64,000 bases of DNA from Peribacillus simplex (GTDB taxonomy: Bacteria > Bacillota > Bacilli > Bacillales > DSM-1321): the NCBI RefSeq assembly GCF_900156045.1, contig NZ_FTMX01000001.1, positions 1,292,822-1,356,821 of the forward strand. The letters are read 5' to 3'. Positions 9,724 to 18,499 of this stretch are shown here, in pieces. The notes under the pieces were generated by a model. That model worked only from the letters and a program-made list of their open reading frames with translations, made no database searches and had not been told where the DNA came from. The first letter of the stretch is position 1, and every line of letters begins with the position of its first letter. Made by a program: the position numbers and the translations under genes.

Positions 9724-9925
9724 AAAAAAGCCTCTTTCATATAGAAAGAGGCAGAAGTTTTGGCTTCGGACCTCTTATCTTCCAGAAAATGAATTCTGGT
9801 GGAATTAGCACCGTGCTCTGTGGATTTTATAATCCGGCGGTGAATCCGCCCCATTTCACAATGGTATTACAGTCGGTTGCTGGGCTTCATAGGGCCTTTA
9901 TCCCTCAGCCTGCTCTTGATAAGAG
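9724..9925 (-). promoter_or_regulatory. SAM-I (S-box) riboswitch with terminator, upstream of mtnKA
   Basis: Read on the minus strand, the aptamer spans about 9925 to 9772. The P1 arms CTCTTATC and GATAAGAG close it. The conserved core is present: GAGGGATAAAGGCCC, ATGAAGCCCAGCAACC and GGTGCTAATTCC. The expression platform is a terminator with arms 9744-9752 and 9730-9738 followed by Us, ahead of mtnK. SAM binding is expected to favour termination. Confidence 0.96.
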
Positions 9926-9940
9926 TAAGTGTTTTCTGAA

Positions 9941-9968
9941 ATTTTAATCTTCGGGAAAATAATAACAA
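9941..9968 (-). promoter_or_regulatory. Probable sigma-A promoter of mtnKA
   Basis: On the minus strand, TTGTTA (9968-9963) and TAAAAT (9946-9941) are 16 bases apart, about 15 bases before the riboswitch. Confidence 0.5.
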
Positions 9969-9996
9969 CCTTTTGAATAGTTTGTCAATGGGTAAA

Positions 9997-10779
9997 TTAA
10001 TAAAAATCAGGGCGGCGATCTTCGAATACAGGTATTTTGCTACGGGCTTCCGTAACTTTATTGAAGTCCAAGGTGCCTGTCAGGAGTTCGTTTCCTTCTC
10101 CGGCTTCACTAATGATATTCCCCCATGGATCAATAATCAAGGAATGACCAGCAAATATATTATTGACATCCGAACCTGAACGATTAACGGCTACAACATA
10201 GGCTTGGTTCTCGATGGCACGGCTAATCAATAAGGCTCTCCAGTGATCGAGTCTCGGCTTTGGCCATTCCGCCGTTACGAACAGAACTTCAGCGCCCTGA
10301 ACGGTATGGGCTCGCTGCCATTCAGGGAAACGGATGTCATAACAAATGAATCCAGCACATATTTTTTCATTAAGAGTAAATAAACCATCTTTTTCTCCTG
10401 GCTGCAGGAAATGATGTTCATCCATTAACTGAAATAAGTGGAGTTTATCATATTCTTTAATGAGATTTCCATGTTTATCGATGATGATCATGGTGTTATA
10501 GATTCCCTTGCTTGTTTTTTTCGCGATGGAACCGCCTATGATGTGAATCTGGTGTTTCCGTGCCTGTGTTTTAAAAAATTCAATTGTTTTTTCTGCCTCG
10601 TGATCAGCAATCTCATTTAACCTGGTCAAGTCGTATCCTGTTGTCCAAAGCTCCGGTAAAATGACGATATCGGGTTCTGACCGTGCTGCTTTTTCCATCC
10701 ATTGTTCTGCGACCTGAAAATTGATATCCGGCTGCCCGAAGGCTATATCCATTTGAATACAAGCTATTTTCCACTTCAT
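9997..10779 (-). CDS. mtnU: Omega-amidase / nitrilase-family hydrolase MtnU
   Basis: A 260-residue nitrilase-superfamily enzyme. The catalytic triad motifs are all visible: Glu in ILPELWTTG, Lys in EYDKLHLF and Cys in AGFICYDIRFPEW. In Bacillus the MtnU (YkrU) product deamidates 2-oxoglutaramate, which forms when MtnE uses glutamine as amino donor. Its place next to and divergent from mtnE fits this role. It has no S-box leader of its own. The intergenic space to mtnE is only about 100 bases and must hold both promoters. Confidence 0.88.
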   Translation of the reverse strand: MKWKIACIQMDIAFGQPDINFQVAEQWMEKAARSEPDIVILPELWTTGYDLTRLNEIADHEAEKTIEFFKTQARKHQIHIIGGSIAKKTSKGIYNTMIIIDKHGNLIKEYDKLHLFQLMDEHHFLQPGEKDGLFTLNEKICAGFICYDIRFPEWQRAHTVQGAEVLFVTAEWPKPRLDHWRALLISRAIENQAYVVAVNRSGSDVNNIFAGHSLIIDPWGNIISEAGEGNELLTGTLDFNKVTEARSKIPVFEDRRPDFY

Positions 10780-10878
10780 CTATTAAAACCCCCACATGTA
10801 AAAAATGCTTTACAAGACTATGATAAACATATATCATTTGTGACTAGAATTTCAAGAAATTTCAGAGAAGGTGTATAA

Positions 10879-12051
10879 ATGGTGCAATTCGAAAAATCCG
10901 GCCAGCTTAAGGACCTGCCCAAGCAGTTTTTTGCTTCACTAGTCGCAAAAGTCAATGCGATCACGGAGCAAGGACATGATGTCATTAATTTAGGCCAGGG
11001 AAACCCTGATCAGCCGACGCCAGAACATATCGTGAAAAGTTTGCAGTCTGCCGCTGAAAAAACGATTAATCATAAATATTCGCCATTCCGGGGGCATCAA
11101 TATTTAAAAGATGCTGCCGCCGTCTTTTATGAACGAGAATACGGTGTCAAGTTGGATCCGAATAGTGAAGTGGCGATTCTCTTCGGGGGGAAGGCAGGTC
11201 TTGTCGAACTGCCGCAGTGTTTATTGAATCCAGGTGATACGATCCTTGTTCCAGATCCCGGCTATCCGGATTATCTTTCCGGGGTCGTTTTAGCCCAGGC
11301 AAAGACCGAATTCATGCCCTTGACAGAAGAAAATGATTTTCTTCCGAAATACAATGACATACATAAAGAAGTACTTGATAAAGCCAAAATGATGTTCTTG
11401 AACTATCCGAATAATCCCACAGGTGCTTCTGCAACTGAAAGCTTCTTTGATGAAACCGTCACCTTCGCAAAAGAGCATTCCATTTGTGTGGTCCACGATT
11501 TCGCTTATGGTGCGATTGGATTCGACGGAAAAAAACCGATAAGCTTTCTCCAGGCGGAGGGAGCGAAGGATGTAGGAATAGAAATATACACACTATCGAA
11601 AACATACAATATGGCGGGGTGGAGAGTCGGCTTCGCAGTGGGGAATAAGAGTGTAATAGAAGCTCTTGAACTATTACAAGACCATCTTTATGTGAGCCTT
11701 TTCCCGGCGATACAAGAAGCTGCTGCAAGCGCTTTGCTTGACTCGCAGAGGTGTGTGGAGCAGTTAGTGCAGATGTACGAAGGACGAAGGAATGTTTTCA
11801 TTGAGGGATTGAGGGCAATCGGCTGGGATGTCGAAGCGCCTGCGGCATCGTTTTTTGCCTGGCTCAAGGTACCTAAAGGTTTTACGTCAGAGAGTTTTGC
11901 AGACTATTTATTAACGCATGCCCACGTAGCTGTTGCCGCAGGGAATGGATTCGGTGAATTTGGCGAAGGTTACGTCAGGGTAGGGCTGCTGACTTCGGAA
12001 GAACGGCTTGAAGAGGCTGTGGAACGAATACGTACATTAAACTTATTTTAA
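10879..12051 (+). CDS. mtnE: Methionine aminotransferase MtnE (class I/II PLP enzyme)
   Basis: A 390-residue fold-type I PLP aminotransferase. It catalyses the last step of the salvage pathway, from 2-oxo-4-methylthiobutyrate to methionine. The PLP-binding Lys lies in TLSKTYNMAGWRVGFA. NYPNNPTGAS and the C-terminal GYVRVGLLTSEER with its conserved Arg are present. AGAAGGTG lies upstream of the ATG. No riboswitch or terminator separates it from its leader, so unlike its neighbours it may not be directly SAM-regulated. The order mtnU-mtnE-mtnWXBD matches Bacillus subtilis and supports the assignment among many similar aminotransferases. Confidence 0.9.
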   Translation: MVQFEKSGQLKDLPKQFFASLVAKVNAITEQGHDVINLGQGNPDQPTPEHIVKSLQSAAEKTINHKYSPFRGHQYLKDAAAVFYEREYGVKLDPNSEVAILFGGKAGLVELPQCLLNPGDTILVPDPGYPDYLSGVVLAQAKTEFMPLTEENDFLPKYNDIHKEVLDKAKMMFLNYPNNPTGASATESFFDETVTFAKEHSICVVHDFAYGAIGFDGKKPISFLQAEGAKDVGIEIYTLSKTYNMAGWRVGFAVGNKSVIEALELLQDHLYVSLFPAIQEAAASALLDSQRCVEQLVQMYEGRRNVFIEGLRAIGWDVEAPAASFFAWLKVPKGFTSESFADYLLTHAHVAVAAGNGFGEFGEGYVRVGLLTSEERLEEAVERIRTLNLF

Positions 12052-12101
12052 CGATGGATTGAGGTATCCGATTTATTCACCGTTAAAATAGTTAAAACTT
12101 A

Positions 12102-12131
12102 TTGACAAAGTAGGGATTACCTGTCAGAATA
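12102..12131 (+). promoter_or_regulatory. Probable promoter of mtnWXBD
   Basis: TTGACA at 12102-12107 and AGAATA at 12126-12131, 18 bases apart, lie about 55 bases ahead of the S-box. Confidence 0.5.
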
Positions 12132-12184
12132 CAAAATAAATTCTTAATCTTTCGATACTTGAATGCAATTTATATATCAGCGTT

Positions 12185-12376
12185 TTCTTATTTTGAGCAG
12201 GTGGAGGGACTAGCCCTATGAAGCCCAGCAACCGACCGTAATTCCATTGTAAAATGGGGCGGAATTCTTCGCCGGATTTCCTGAAATCCACAAGGCACGG
12301 TGCTAATTCTTGCAGCCAATGGCTGGGAGATAAGAAGATGGCTTTTTAAAGCCTCTTCTTTATGAAGGGGCTTTTC
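12185..12376 (+). promoter_or_regulatory. SAM-I (S-box) riboswitch with terminator, upstream of mtnWXBD
   Basis: P1 arms are TTCTTA (12185) and TAAGAA (12331-12336). The core motifs GAGGGACTAGCCC, ATGAAGCCCAGCAACC and ACGGTGCTAATTC are intact. The terminator pairs 12348-12358 with 12364-12375 and ends in TTTT. The mtnW ATG lies some 65 bases further. Confidence 0.96.
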
Positions 12377-12441
12377 CCATTTTGAGACCATTTCAGGTTA
12401 ATGACATCGAGAGTTTACTAACGTGTTATAGGAGTGATCAG

Positions 12442-13674
12442 ATGAGCGAGATAGTCGCTACTTATTTAATTCATGACTTCAATGGAAATCATGAGAAAAA
12501 AGCAGAAAGCATTGCCCTAGGTTTGACTGTCGGGACATGGACGGACCTGCCACATTTAGTCCAGAAACAACTGGAAAAACATAAGGGGCGCGTCGTATCG
12601 GTGACACCACTTTCTGAAGAAGAGAGGGCAAACAGCTACTTTAATCGTAAAGTATACCGTTCGCTTATTAAAATTGCCTATCCGGCAGGGAATTTTTCCA
12701 TTGATTTACCTGCAATCCTCACGACTGTCTTCGGCAAACTTTCATTGGACGGAGAAATAAAACTTATCGACCTGGACTTTGTCGGTGATATTCAAAAAGC
12801 TTTTCCCGGGCCGCAATTTGGCATTGGAGGCATAAGGGAAAAGATTGGCGTATTTAACCGGCCCCTGGTGATGAGCATCTTTAAAGGTGTATTAGGAAGA
12901 GACCTGACATTCCATAATGAGCAACTGAGGCAACAAGCATTAGGAGGCGTCGACCTAGTTAAAGATGATGAGATCCTCTTCGACCAGGAACTGACTCCAT
13001 TTTTCGATAGAATTAAAACTGGAAAAAGAATATTGAATGAAGTCCATGAAACCACTGGCCACCGTACTTTATATGCTGTTAATCTATCAGGGAAAACATT
13101 TGAATTACTGGATAAGGCAGAGCAGGCGGCTGAAGCAGGGGCAGATGCTTTATTGTTCAACGTTCATACATATGGTTTGGATGTATTGCAGGCCTTGAGT
13201 GAACATGATCGTATCAAGCTGCCGATCATGGCCCATCCCGCATATAGCGGGGCATTGGCATCTTCATCATTTTATGGGATCGGCTATCCATTATTGCTTG
13301 GTAAATTAGTAAGGTTATCAGGTGCGGATTTATCCTTGTTCCCATCCCCTTATGGGAATGTCGCACTAGAAAAGAAGGAGACTTTGGCGATTGCTGAAGC
13401 TCTGACAAAAGATGAACTTTCATGGAAAAAAGCCTTCCCTGTTCCTTCTGCAGGCATTCATCCAGGCATGGTTCCGGACCTAATCAAGGATTTTGGGCTC
13501 GATAGCGTAATTAATGCAGGAGGGGGAATTCACGGGCACCCTGACGGAGCAGAGGGCGGGGCCAAGGCTTTCCGCTCTGCTGTGGAAGCCGTTCTAGCAG
13601 GAAAGGACCTATCTGAAGCGGCGGCTGAGGAAGAAACACTAAAAAAAGCTCTTGTGTTATGGGGAGGCTTATAA
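12442..13674 (+). CDS. mtnW: MtnW, diketo-methylthiopentyl-1-phosphate enolase (RuBisCO-like protein)
   Basis: A 410-residue type IV RuBisCO-like protein that tautomerises 2,3-diketo-5-methylthiopentyl-1-phosphate to the enol. The large-subunit fold is recognisable. The carbamylated-Lys motif is seen as [13 protein letters not shown], and the phosphate-binding glycines are in [16 protein letters not shown]. Like other MtnW proteins it should not fix CO2. ATG 12442 is chosen for its AGGAGTGATC site; a longer frame begins inside the riboswitch region. First gene of a tight four-gene operon. Confidence 0.95.
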   Translation: MSEIVATYLIHDFNGNHEKKAESIALGLTVGTWTDLPHLVQKQLEKHKGRVVSVTPLSEEERANSYFNRKVYRSLIKIAYPAGNFSIDLPAILTTVFGKLSLDGEIKLIDLDFVGDIQKAFPGPQFGIGGIREKIGVFNRPLVMSIFKGVLGRDLTFHNEQLRQQALGGVDLVKDDEILFDQELTPFFDRIKTGKRILNEVHETTGHRTLYAVNLSGKTFELLDKAEQAAEAGADALLFNVHTYGLDVLQALSEHDRIKLPIMAHPAYSGALASSSFYGIGYPLLLGKLVRLSGADLSLFPSPYGNVALEKKETLAIAEALTKDELSWKKAFPVPSAGIHPGMVPDLIKDFGLDSVINAGGGIHGHPDGAEGGAKAFRSAVEAVLAGKDLSEAAAEEETLKKALVLWGGL

Positions 13675-13680
13675 GAAATA

Positions 13681-14340
13681 ATGAAACCGATCATCTTTTG
13701 TGATTTTGACGGAACGATCACCAATACGGATAATATCATTTCCATCATGAAAAAGTTTGCGCCTCCGGAATGGGAAGAGTTGAAAGACGGTGTCCTTCAG
13801 CAAAAAATCAGTATATCTTCAGGAGTTGGGGATATGTTTTCACTGCTTGATAGTGGCATGAAGGATGACATCATCCAATATGTAAGAAAGACGGCCGGCA
13901 TTCGTCCAGGGTTTTATGAATTCGTTGAGTATACGAAACAAGCCAACATCCCTTTATATATAGTAAGCGGGGGCATGGATTTTTTCATTGCACCGCTTTT
14001 AAAAGATATCTTGCCAACAGGGTCCGTTTATTGCAACCATGCATTTTTTGATAAGGAAAAGATTTATATTGAGTGGCCGCATGCTTGTGATGATCAATGT
14101 AATAATGATTGCGGTTGCTGCAAGCCATCCATTATGAGGGAAATAGCGGGTGCGGAAGATTTTAAATTCGTTATTGGAGATTCAGTAACGGATTTTGAAG
14201 CGGCAAAACAGGCCGATTTTGTCATAGCCCGTGACATCCTGCTTGAAAAATGCGATAGGGAAGGAATTCCACATCAAGGATTTGAAACATTTTTTGATGT
14301 AATTGACATTTTAAAGCGGCAGGAGGCGGTTAAAGCGTGA
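13681..14340 (+). CDS. mtnX: MtnX, HAD phosphatase of methionine salvage
   Basis: A 219-residue haloacid-dehalogenase-type phosphatase. It dephosphorylates 2-hydroxy-3-keto-5-methylthiopentenyl-1-phosphate to the acireductone. HAD motif I is [10 protein letters not shown], motif II is IVSGGMDFF and motif IV is [13 protein letters not shown] Cys-rich stretch [15 protein letters not shown] may bind metal, as noted for this family. It begins six bases after mtnW and overlaps mtnB by four bases (GTGA), so translation is coupled. Confidence 0.95.
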   Translation: MKPIIFCDFDGTITNTDNIISIMKKFAPPEWEELKDGVLQQKISISSGVGDMFSLLDSGMKDDIIQYVRKTAGIRPGFYEFVEYTKQANIPLYIVSGGMDFFIAPLLKDILPTGSVYCNHAFFDKEKIYIEWPHACDDQCNNDCGCCKPSIMREIAGAEDFKFVIGDSVTDFEAAKQADFVIARDILLEKCDREGIPHQGFETFFDVIDILKRQEAVKA

Positions 14341-14966
14341 ACAATCATTCTAAAGAATGGCTGGAGTTGGCGGATATTAAAGCAGAACTGGCCGAAAGGG
14401 ATTGGTTTATGGGAACTAGCGGGAACTTGTCCATCCGCGAGCCCAAAAGCCCTTTCTTTTATATTACGGCAAGCGGAAAGGATAAAAGGAAGCAAACGGA
14501 TTCGGACTTTTTACTGGTTGATTTAAAAGGAAAACCAGTTGAAGAAACGAACCTAAGACCATCGGCCGAAACTTTACTTCATACAGTCATTTACCAGAAA
14601 ACAAATGCGAACTGTGTACTCCATGTCCATACGGTTGAAAATAATGTGATATCAGAATTGTACGGAGATGAAGGCCAGGTTTCCTTTCGTAATCATGAAA
14701 TCATTAAAGCGACCGGTCGGTGGGAGGAAAATTCGGAGCTTCGGATTCCAATCATATATAATCACGCTGACATTCCGCTCTTATCCGATAAGTTCAAGCC
14801 ACATGTCGAAGAAGACTCTGGCGCCGTGCTGATCCGCAATCATGGCATTACGGTTTGGGGTAAAAGCGGACTCGAAGCAAAGAGAATACTTGAAGCTTGC
14901 GAATTTTTATTTCAATACCAATTGTTGCTTAATCAACAAAAGGCGTTTGCAGGCGCTTTAAAATAA
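14337..14966 (+). CDS. mtnB: Methylthioribulose-1-phosphate dehydratase MtnB
   Basis: A 209-residue class II aldolase-fold, zinc-dependent dehydratase acting on methylthioribulose-1-phosphate. The zinc-binding histidines are seen in LHVHTVENN and in [22 protein letters not shown] near the N-terminus is typical. It starts with GTG inside the stop region of mtnX (GTGA overlap). It is 24 bases ahead of mtnD. Confidence 0.95.
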   Translation: MNNHSKEWLELADIKAELAERDWFMGTSGNLSIREPKSPFFYITASGKDKRKQTDSDFLLVDLKGKPVEETNLRPSAETLLHTVIYQKTNANCVLHVHTVENNVISELYGDEGQVSFRNHEIIKATGRWEENSELRIPIIYNHADIPLLSDKFKPHVEEDSGAVLIRNHGITVWGKSGLEAKRILEACEFLFQYQLLLNQQKAFAGALK

Positions 14967-14990
14967 ACATTCATAGAGGAGGAATGAAGG

Positions 14991-15524
14991 ATGGCGACGA
15001 TCAGATTCCATGAAACAAACGAGGTTATTGAAAACGGTGAACAGGTAAAAGGATTTTTAGAAACACAAGGGGTTATTTATGAGCAATGGGACATTTCCAA
15101 ATTACCGGCCCACCTTGTGGAAAAATACGACCTAACAGATGCTGACAAGGAGGAAATCCTTGCGACTTTCCAATCGGAGATAGCGGAAATTTCTGAAAGA
15201 AGAGGCTATAAAGCGCATGATATCATCACATTATCAGATGCAAATCCGAACTTGGATCAAATGCTTGAAAACTTCAAGCAGGAACACCACCATGAAGATG
15301 ATGAAGTGCGTTTCATAGCAGGCGGTACGAGTATCTTTGCCATTGAAGGCAATGATAAACAGTGGTTTGATGTACGTCTTAATCCAGGAGATCTTATTAG
15401 TGTACCAGAATCGACAAGACATTATTTCACGCTCGCAGAAGATAGGAAAACTGTTGCTGTCCGTATTTTCGTTACAGCGGCAGGGTGGGTTCCGATTTAC
15501 GAAAAAGACGAAGTTCAAGCATGA
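14991..15524 (+). CDS. mtnD: Acireductone dioxygenase MtnD
   Basis: A 177-residue cupin metalloenzyme that cleaves acireductone with O2. With Fe it gives formate and the keto acid precursor of methionine; with Ni it gives an off-pathway product. The metal ligands are visible as the two His and the Glu of HHHEDDEVRFIAGG plus the His of STRHYF. The ribosome binding site GGAGGAATG lies upstream. Last gene of mtnWXBD; a terminator follows. Confidence 0.96.
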   Translation: MATIRFHETNEVIENGEQVKGFLETQGVIYEQWDISKLPAHLVEKYDLTDADKEEILATFQSEIAEISERRGYKAHDIITLSDANPNLDQMLENFKQEHHHEDDEVRFIAGGTSIFAIEGNDKQWFDVRLNPGDLISVPESTRHYFTLAEDRKTVAVRIFVTAAGWVPIYEKDEVQA

Positions 15525-15537
15525 ATCATTGTTGAAA

Positions 15538-15560
15538 AACCAGCTTACGGGCTGGTTTCT
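15538..15560 (+). terminator. Terminator hairpin after mtnD, copy 1
   Basis: Arms 15538-15544 (AACCAGC) and 15551-15557 (GCTGGTT) with loop TTACGG. The trailing T-run is short and interrupted (TTTCTGTTT). The same hairpin recurs at 16454-16480 with a full T-run. Confidence 0.6.
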
Positions 15561-15648
15561 GTTTGTAGACAAAAGAGAGATCGGTATGGTCTCATCCCTA
15601 ACCAGGATTTTAAAAAACAAGACCAGATTATCCTTAATGGTTTTTTCC

Positions 15649-15973
15649 TGCGACACTCCTGCCGAATAACTGGCTAGCCGGGACCCCACAGGCGCTTGCG
15701 CCGAGGAGGCTTGGCAGACAGTCGGCGGAAAGAGAGCGGATTTCTGAAATCAACTGAACTTTTTAAATAAAAAACTGCAGGCAAACTGAGTTTTCATAGA
15801 GTTTGCCTACAGTCTGTAACCACGAAGATGGACTCCGTGATTTCAGTTTGGCAACAAAATGGTGTTCGGAGTCCGAATAGTGAGATGAAGGTCAAAAAAT
15901 CTCGCGAACGGTCGAATATAGTACTCCGGTCTTAATAGTTTTATACTCTAATCCTTATTGGATTGAAGAAATT
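15649..15973. repeat. 325-bp tandem repeat, unit 1
   Basis: The unit begins TGCGACACTCCTGCCGAATA. Segment A (about 15649-15748) is GC-rich and contains a perfect small hairpin (GGCGC-TT-GCGCC). It belongs to a family of dispersed Bacillus intergenic repeats that I recognise by the ACTCCTGC...GACCCC...GAGGAGGC pattern. Segment B (about 15749-15973) holds a hairpin with arms ACTGCAGGCAAACT / AGTTTGCCTACAGT (15774-15813) and another built on GGACTCCG / CGGAGTCC. No open frame of interest spans it. Confidence 0.95.
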
Positions 15974-16298
15974 TGCGACACTCCTGCCGAATAACTGGCT
16001 AGCCGAGACACCACAGGAGCTTGCGCCGATGAGGCGTGTCAGACAGTCGGCGGAATGAGAGCGGATTTATGAAATCAACTGAACTTTTTAAATAAAAAAC
16101 TGCAGGCAAACTGAGTTTTCATAGAGTTTGCCTACAGTCTGTAACCACGAAGATGGACTCCGTGATTTCAGTTTGGCAACAAAATGGTGTTCGGAGTCCG
16201 AATAGTGAGATGAAGGTCAAAAAATCTCGCGAACGGTCGAATATAGTACTCCGGTCTTAATAGTTTTATACTCTAATCCTCATTGGATTGAAGAAATT
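15974..16298. repeat. 325-bp tandem repeat, unit 2
   Basis: The spacing to unit 1 is exactly 325 bases. Segment B differs from unit 1 at one base that I can see (CCTTATTGG versus CCTCATTGG). Segment A differs at eight positions in about 100. The perfect hairpin of segment A is broken here (GGAGC-TT-GCGCC). Confidence 0.95.
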
Positions 16299-16432
16299 TG
16301 CGACACTCCTGCCGAATAACTGGCTAGCCGAGACCCCGCAGACGCTTGCGTCGAGGAGGCTCGGCAGACAGTCGGCGGAAAGGGAGCGGATTTCTGAAAT
16401 CGACTGGACATTTTTATATAAAAAACTGCAGT
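16299..16432. repeat. 325-bp tandem repeat, partial unit 3
   Basis: Contains segment A and the start of B. It loses similarity soon after AAAAAACTGCAG, where one arm of the B hairpin survives only in part. The array as a whole therefore reads A-B-A-B-A. Confidence 0.9.
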
Positions 16433-16453
16433 CGAACTCGCTTTCTATGTCTG

Positions 16454-16480
16454 AAACCAGCTTACGGGCTGGTTTTTTTA
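16454..16480 (+). terminator. Terminator hairpin, copy 2, at the end of the repeat array
   Basis: Arms 16454-16461 (AAACCAGC) and 16468-16475 (GCTGGTTT), the same loop TTACGG as copy 1, then seven Ts. Confidence 0.8.
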
Positions 16481-16520
16481 TGTCGATCCGGCAAGTGCTT
16501 TAGTAAGATAAGTATGATAA

Positions 16521-16550
16521 AATTTAACGGAATCGAATTTAACCGGATCA
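16521..16550. repeat. Two 15-bp direct repeats before the G3E GTPase gene
   Basis: AATTTAACGGAATCG at 16521 and AATTTAACCGGATCA at 16536 follow each other directly, differing at three positions. They lie between a TATGATAAAAT stretch (possible -10) and the AGGAG ribosome binding site. An operator is possible. Confidence 0.5.
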
Positions 16551-16565
16551 TAGGAGCAGATAAGA

Positions 16566-17492
16566 ATGAAAACAACCGAAGTGTACATATTGGGCGGCTT
16601 TCTCGGCAGCGGGAAAACGACGCTTCTTCGAAATATATTAAAACAGGAAAGTGAAGCGGGTAGAAATGTGGCCGTGCTTTTAAATGAGCTCGGCAGTGTA
16701 TCGATTGACAGCGGACTCATTGGAGATGAAGTGCCTCTTAAGGAGTTGTTTGACGGGTGCATTTGCTGCACAATTCAAGATAAACTGGAGGTTCAGCTTC
16801 ATGAATTGCTAACGGAAAATGAACTGGATGCGGTTTATATTGAAACGACGGGTGCAGCTCATCCAGTTGAAGTATTGGATGGCATCATGTCGCCGATTTT
16901 CGCCAAAAGGCTGGAGTATAAAGGGATTATCACGGTCGTCGATTTATTAAGGTGGCGAGATAGGGAGGAACTGTCTCCGCAGCTTCGACAGTTGCTTGCC
17001 GAGCAAATCCACCATGCCGATTTCATATTATTGAATAAAGCGGATTTAGTAAGTGAGATGGAGGCCGCACAGCTGATATATACGATACAGGCGCTGAATC
17101 CTGATGCTGTATGCTTATTGACGGAGTATGCAGCAGTATCCTTGACATCATTGCAGCAGATGCAAAGAAAACGGCATAATGGGCATCAAAAGCTTGATGT
17201 ACATGACCATTTGCATTTAACTGCAGTCGTTCATACATTTGAAGGTGCCGTGGCACAAACCGACTTTGAAGAATGGCTTAGGGGTCTTCCGGAAACGATC
17301 TATCGGATGAAAGGATACATTTCCTTTACACATTCACAATACCCCCATTTATTCCAATACTCATACGGTATGCCGATGTATATGAATGAAATGATGAAGA
17401 TGCCATTGAATATCGTCATGATCGGGGAAAAGTTGGATAAGGAAATGTTGATCGGTCAGTTGAAAGCTTTGGAATTGAAAGCTGCCCGATAA
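16566..17492 (+). CDS. G3E (CobW/YjiA-type) GTPase, probable metal chaperone
   Basis: A 308-residue GTPase. The Walker A motif is GGFLGSGKTTLLRNI. The family's metal-binding motif follows in GCICCTIQDKLEV (CxCC type). ETTGAAHP, a GxxG-type Walker B region, and NKAD for guanine recognition (ILLNKADLV) are present. A His-containing stretch (HNGHQKLDVHDHLHL) may bind metal. The C-terminal CobW domain ends at about residue 305. Members deliver Zn, Co or Ni to client proteins; which metal cannot be read from the sequence. I see no Zur box in the leader, only the 15-bp direct repeats. Confidence 0.88.
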   Translation: MKTTEVYILGGFLGSGKTTLLRNILKQESEAGRNVAVLLNELGSVSIDSGLIGDEVPLKELFDGCICCTIQDKLEVQLHELLTENELDAVYIETTGAAHPVEVLDGIMSPIFAKRLEYKGIITVVDLLRWRDREELSPQLRQLLAEQIHHADFILLNKADLVSEMEAAQLIYTIQALNPDAVCLLTEYAAVSLTSLQQMQRKRHNGHQKLDVHDHLHLTAVVHTFEGAVAQTDFEEWLRGLPETIYRMKGYISFTHSQYPHLFQYSYGMPMYMNEMMKMPLNIVMIGEKLDKEMLIGQLKALELKAAR

Positions 17493-17558
17493 AAGTTTAC
17501 CGCCCATTAAAGAAGGGAAACATAAAAAGGAGACTTTCTTATCAAGGAGGCGGTATTA

Positions 17559-17726
17559 GTGCCATGGAATAAGAATGATTACCCAAATTCAATGAAGAAT
17601 CTAGATAAAGATGTAAGGGAAAAGGCTATAGAAATCGCCAATGCATTATTGGATGAAGGATATGAGGATGGTAAAGCCATTCCAATCGCCATAGACCGGG
17701 CTAAGATGTCAGTAGAAAAAGATTGA
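17559..17726 (+). CDS. Small YdaT-N-terminus-like protein, GTG start
   Basis: A 55-residue protein: MPWNKNDYPNSMKNLDKDV, then REKAIEIANALLDEGYEDGK and AIPIAIDRAKM. This pattern resembles the N-terminal segment of Bacillus YdaT and related short proteins, from memory and unverified. The family is helical and of unknown function. AAGGAGG sits eight bases before GTG 17559. A strong terminator follows at once. Confidence 0.75.
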   Translation: MPWNKNDYPNSMKNLDKDVREKAIEIANALLDEGYEDGKAIPIAIDRAKMSVEKD

Positions 17727-17766
17727 AAAAATGGTCAGACCCATTTAGGGGTCTGACCATTTTTAT
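17727..17766. terminator. Strong bidirectional terminator
   Basis: Arms AATGGTCAGACCC and GGGTCTGACCATT pair perfectly around a short ATTTA-type loop, with A- and T-runs on the two sides. It serves the small gene on plus and the zinc-ribbon gene on minus, whose stop codon overlaps it. Confidence 0.9.
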
Positions 17767-18005
17767 TGTTGCATTCCAAAGGCGGCAAAGGTCTTTTCGT
17801 CTTCTATTAATCCGCATGCAGCACATTGAACCCGAACTTCAGGACCATTATAGGCTAGATGGAATGGCTGAAGGGAATCGTTCGAATATTGTTCAATAAT
17901 CTCACCAGACTGCGGATCCTTTTTAATGGGGGTTGCTACTTGCTGAATGAGATTGAAGCGAGATTTATTTGTCCGGCAATTCGGACAGCGGTATACTTGA
18001 GACAT
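17763..18005 (-). CDS. Small zinc-ribbon protein
   Basis: An 80-residue protein with two CxxC knuckles, YRCPNCR near the N-terminus and VQCAACGL near the C-terminus, which together should bind one zinc. Between them are about 55 mostly polar residues. I do not recognise a named family. ATG 18005 is chosen because GGAGTGAG lies about six bases upstream; a longer frame would extend into the leader of the next gene. A nucleic-acid or protein-binding adaptor is possible. Confidence 0.75.
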   Translation of the reverse strand: MSQVYRCPNCRTNKSRFNLIQQVATPIKKDPQSGEIIEQYSNDSLQPFHLAYNGPEVRVQCAACGLIEDEKTFAAFGMQQ

Positions 18006-18114
18006 TGTACTCACTCCTTTTTTGAATTTTAAAAAGCGTGATCGTATTATTAAGATAGTCTTTACAAACTTGAACATTAATATGTATAAATTAGTAATGG
18101 ATGGAAGGGATAAT

Positions 18115-18381
18115 ATGAAAGAAAATGTCAGGCAAGAAGAATTACTGGTGGCTTATTTAAGCATATGGAACAATCGTAAGGTGACCGATGGAGGTGGAAG
18201 GGAAGTGTTGTCGGAACTCATCCGCCGTGAGCTTTTGGATGAAAATGCACATCCCCGTGCCCGAAAACCAGTATTGGAGAAATTTTACCTCTGTATTAAA
18301 CGCGTGATGGGATCTTCGCTTTCGGAAGAAATGAAAAATGCGATCGTCATGGCCTATATCACTGAATTGGAAGGATTATGA
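18115..18381 (+). CDS. Small hypothetical protein
   Basis: An 88-residue charged, helical protein ([20 protein letters not shown] ... [15 protein letters not shown]) with no signal peptide or membrane helix. ATG 18115 is preceded by GGAAGGGAT at suitable distance; upstream in-frame starts lack a site. I do not recognise the family. It is divergent from the zinc-ribbon gene across about 110 bases. Confidence 0.65.
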   Translation: MKENVRQEELLVAYLSIWNNRKVTDGGGREVLSELIRRELLDENAHPRARKPVLEKFYLCIKRVMGSSLSEEMKNAIVMAYITELEGL

Positions 18382-18499
18382 TTTCCGAGTGTGTTACGGA
18401 TGCTTGTTAGCAAATATTCCTATCAGCTTCATACTTTTTTCACAAATCATTGTTAAAATCTTTAAAAAATAGATATTTAATGAATAAGGAGCTTAGAAT

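Noticed and set aside
15649..16432. CRISPR array or coding region in the tandem repeats
   Set aside because: The unit is 325 bases, there are no short repeats with unique spacers, and the frames inside lack ribosome binding sites.
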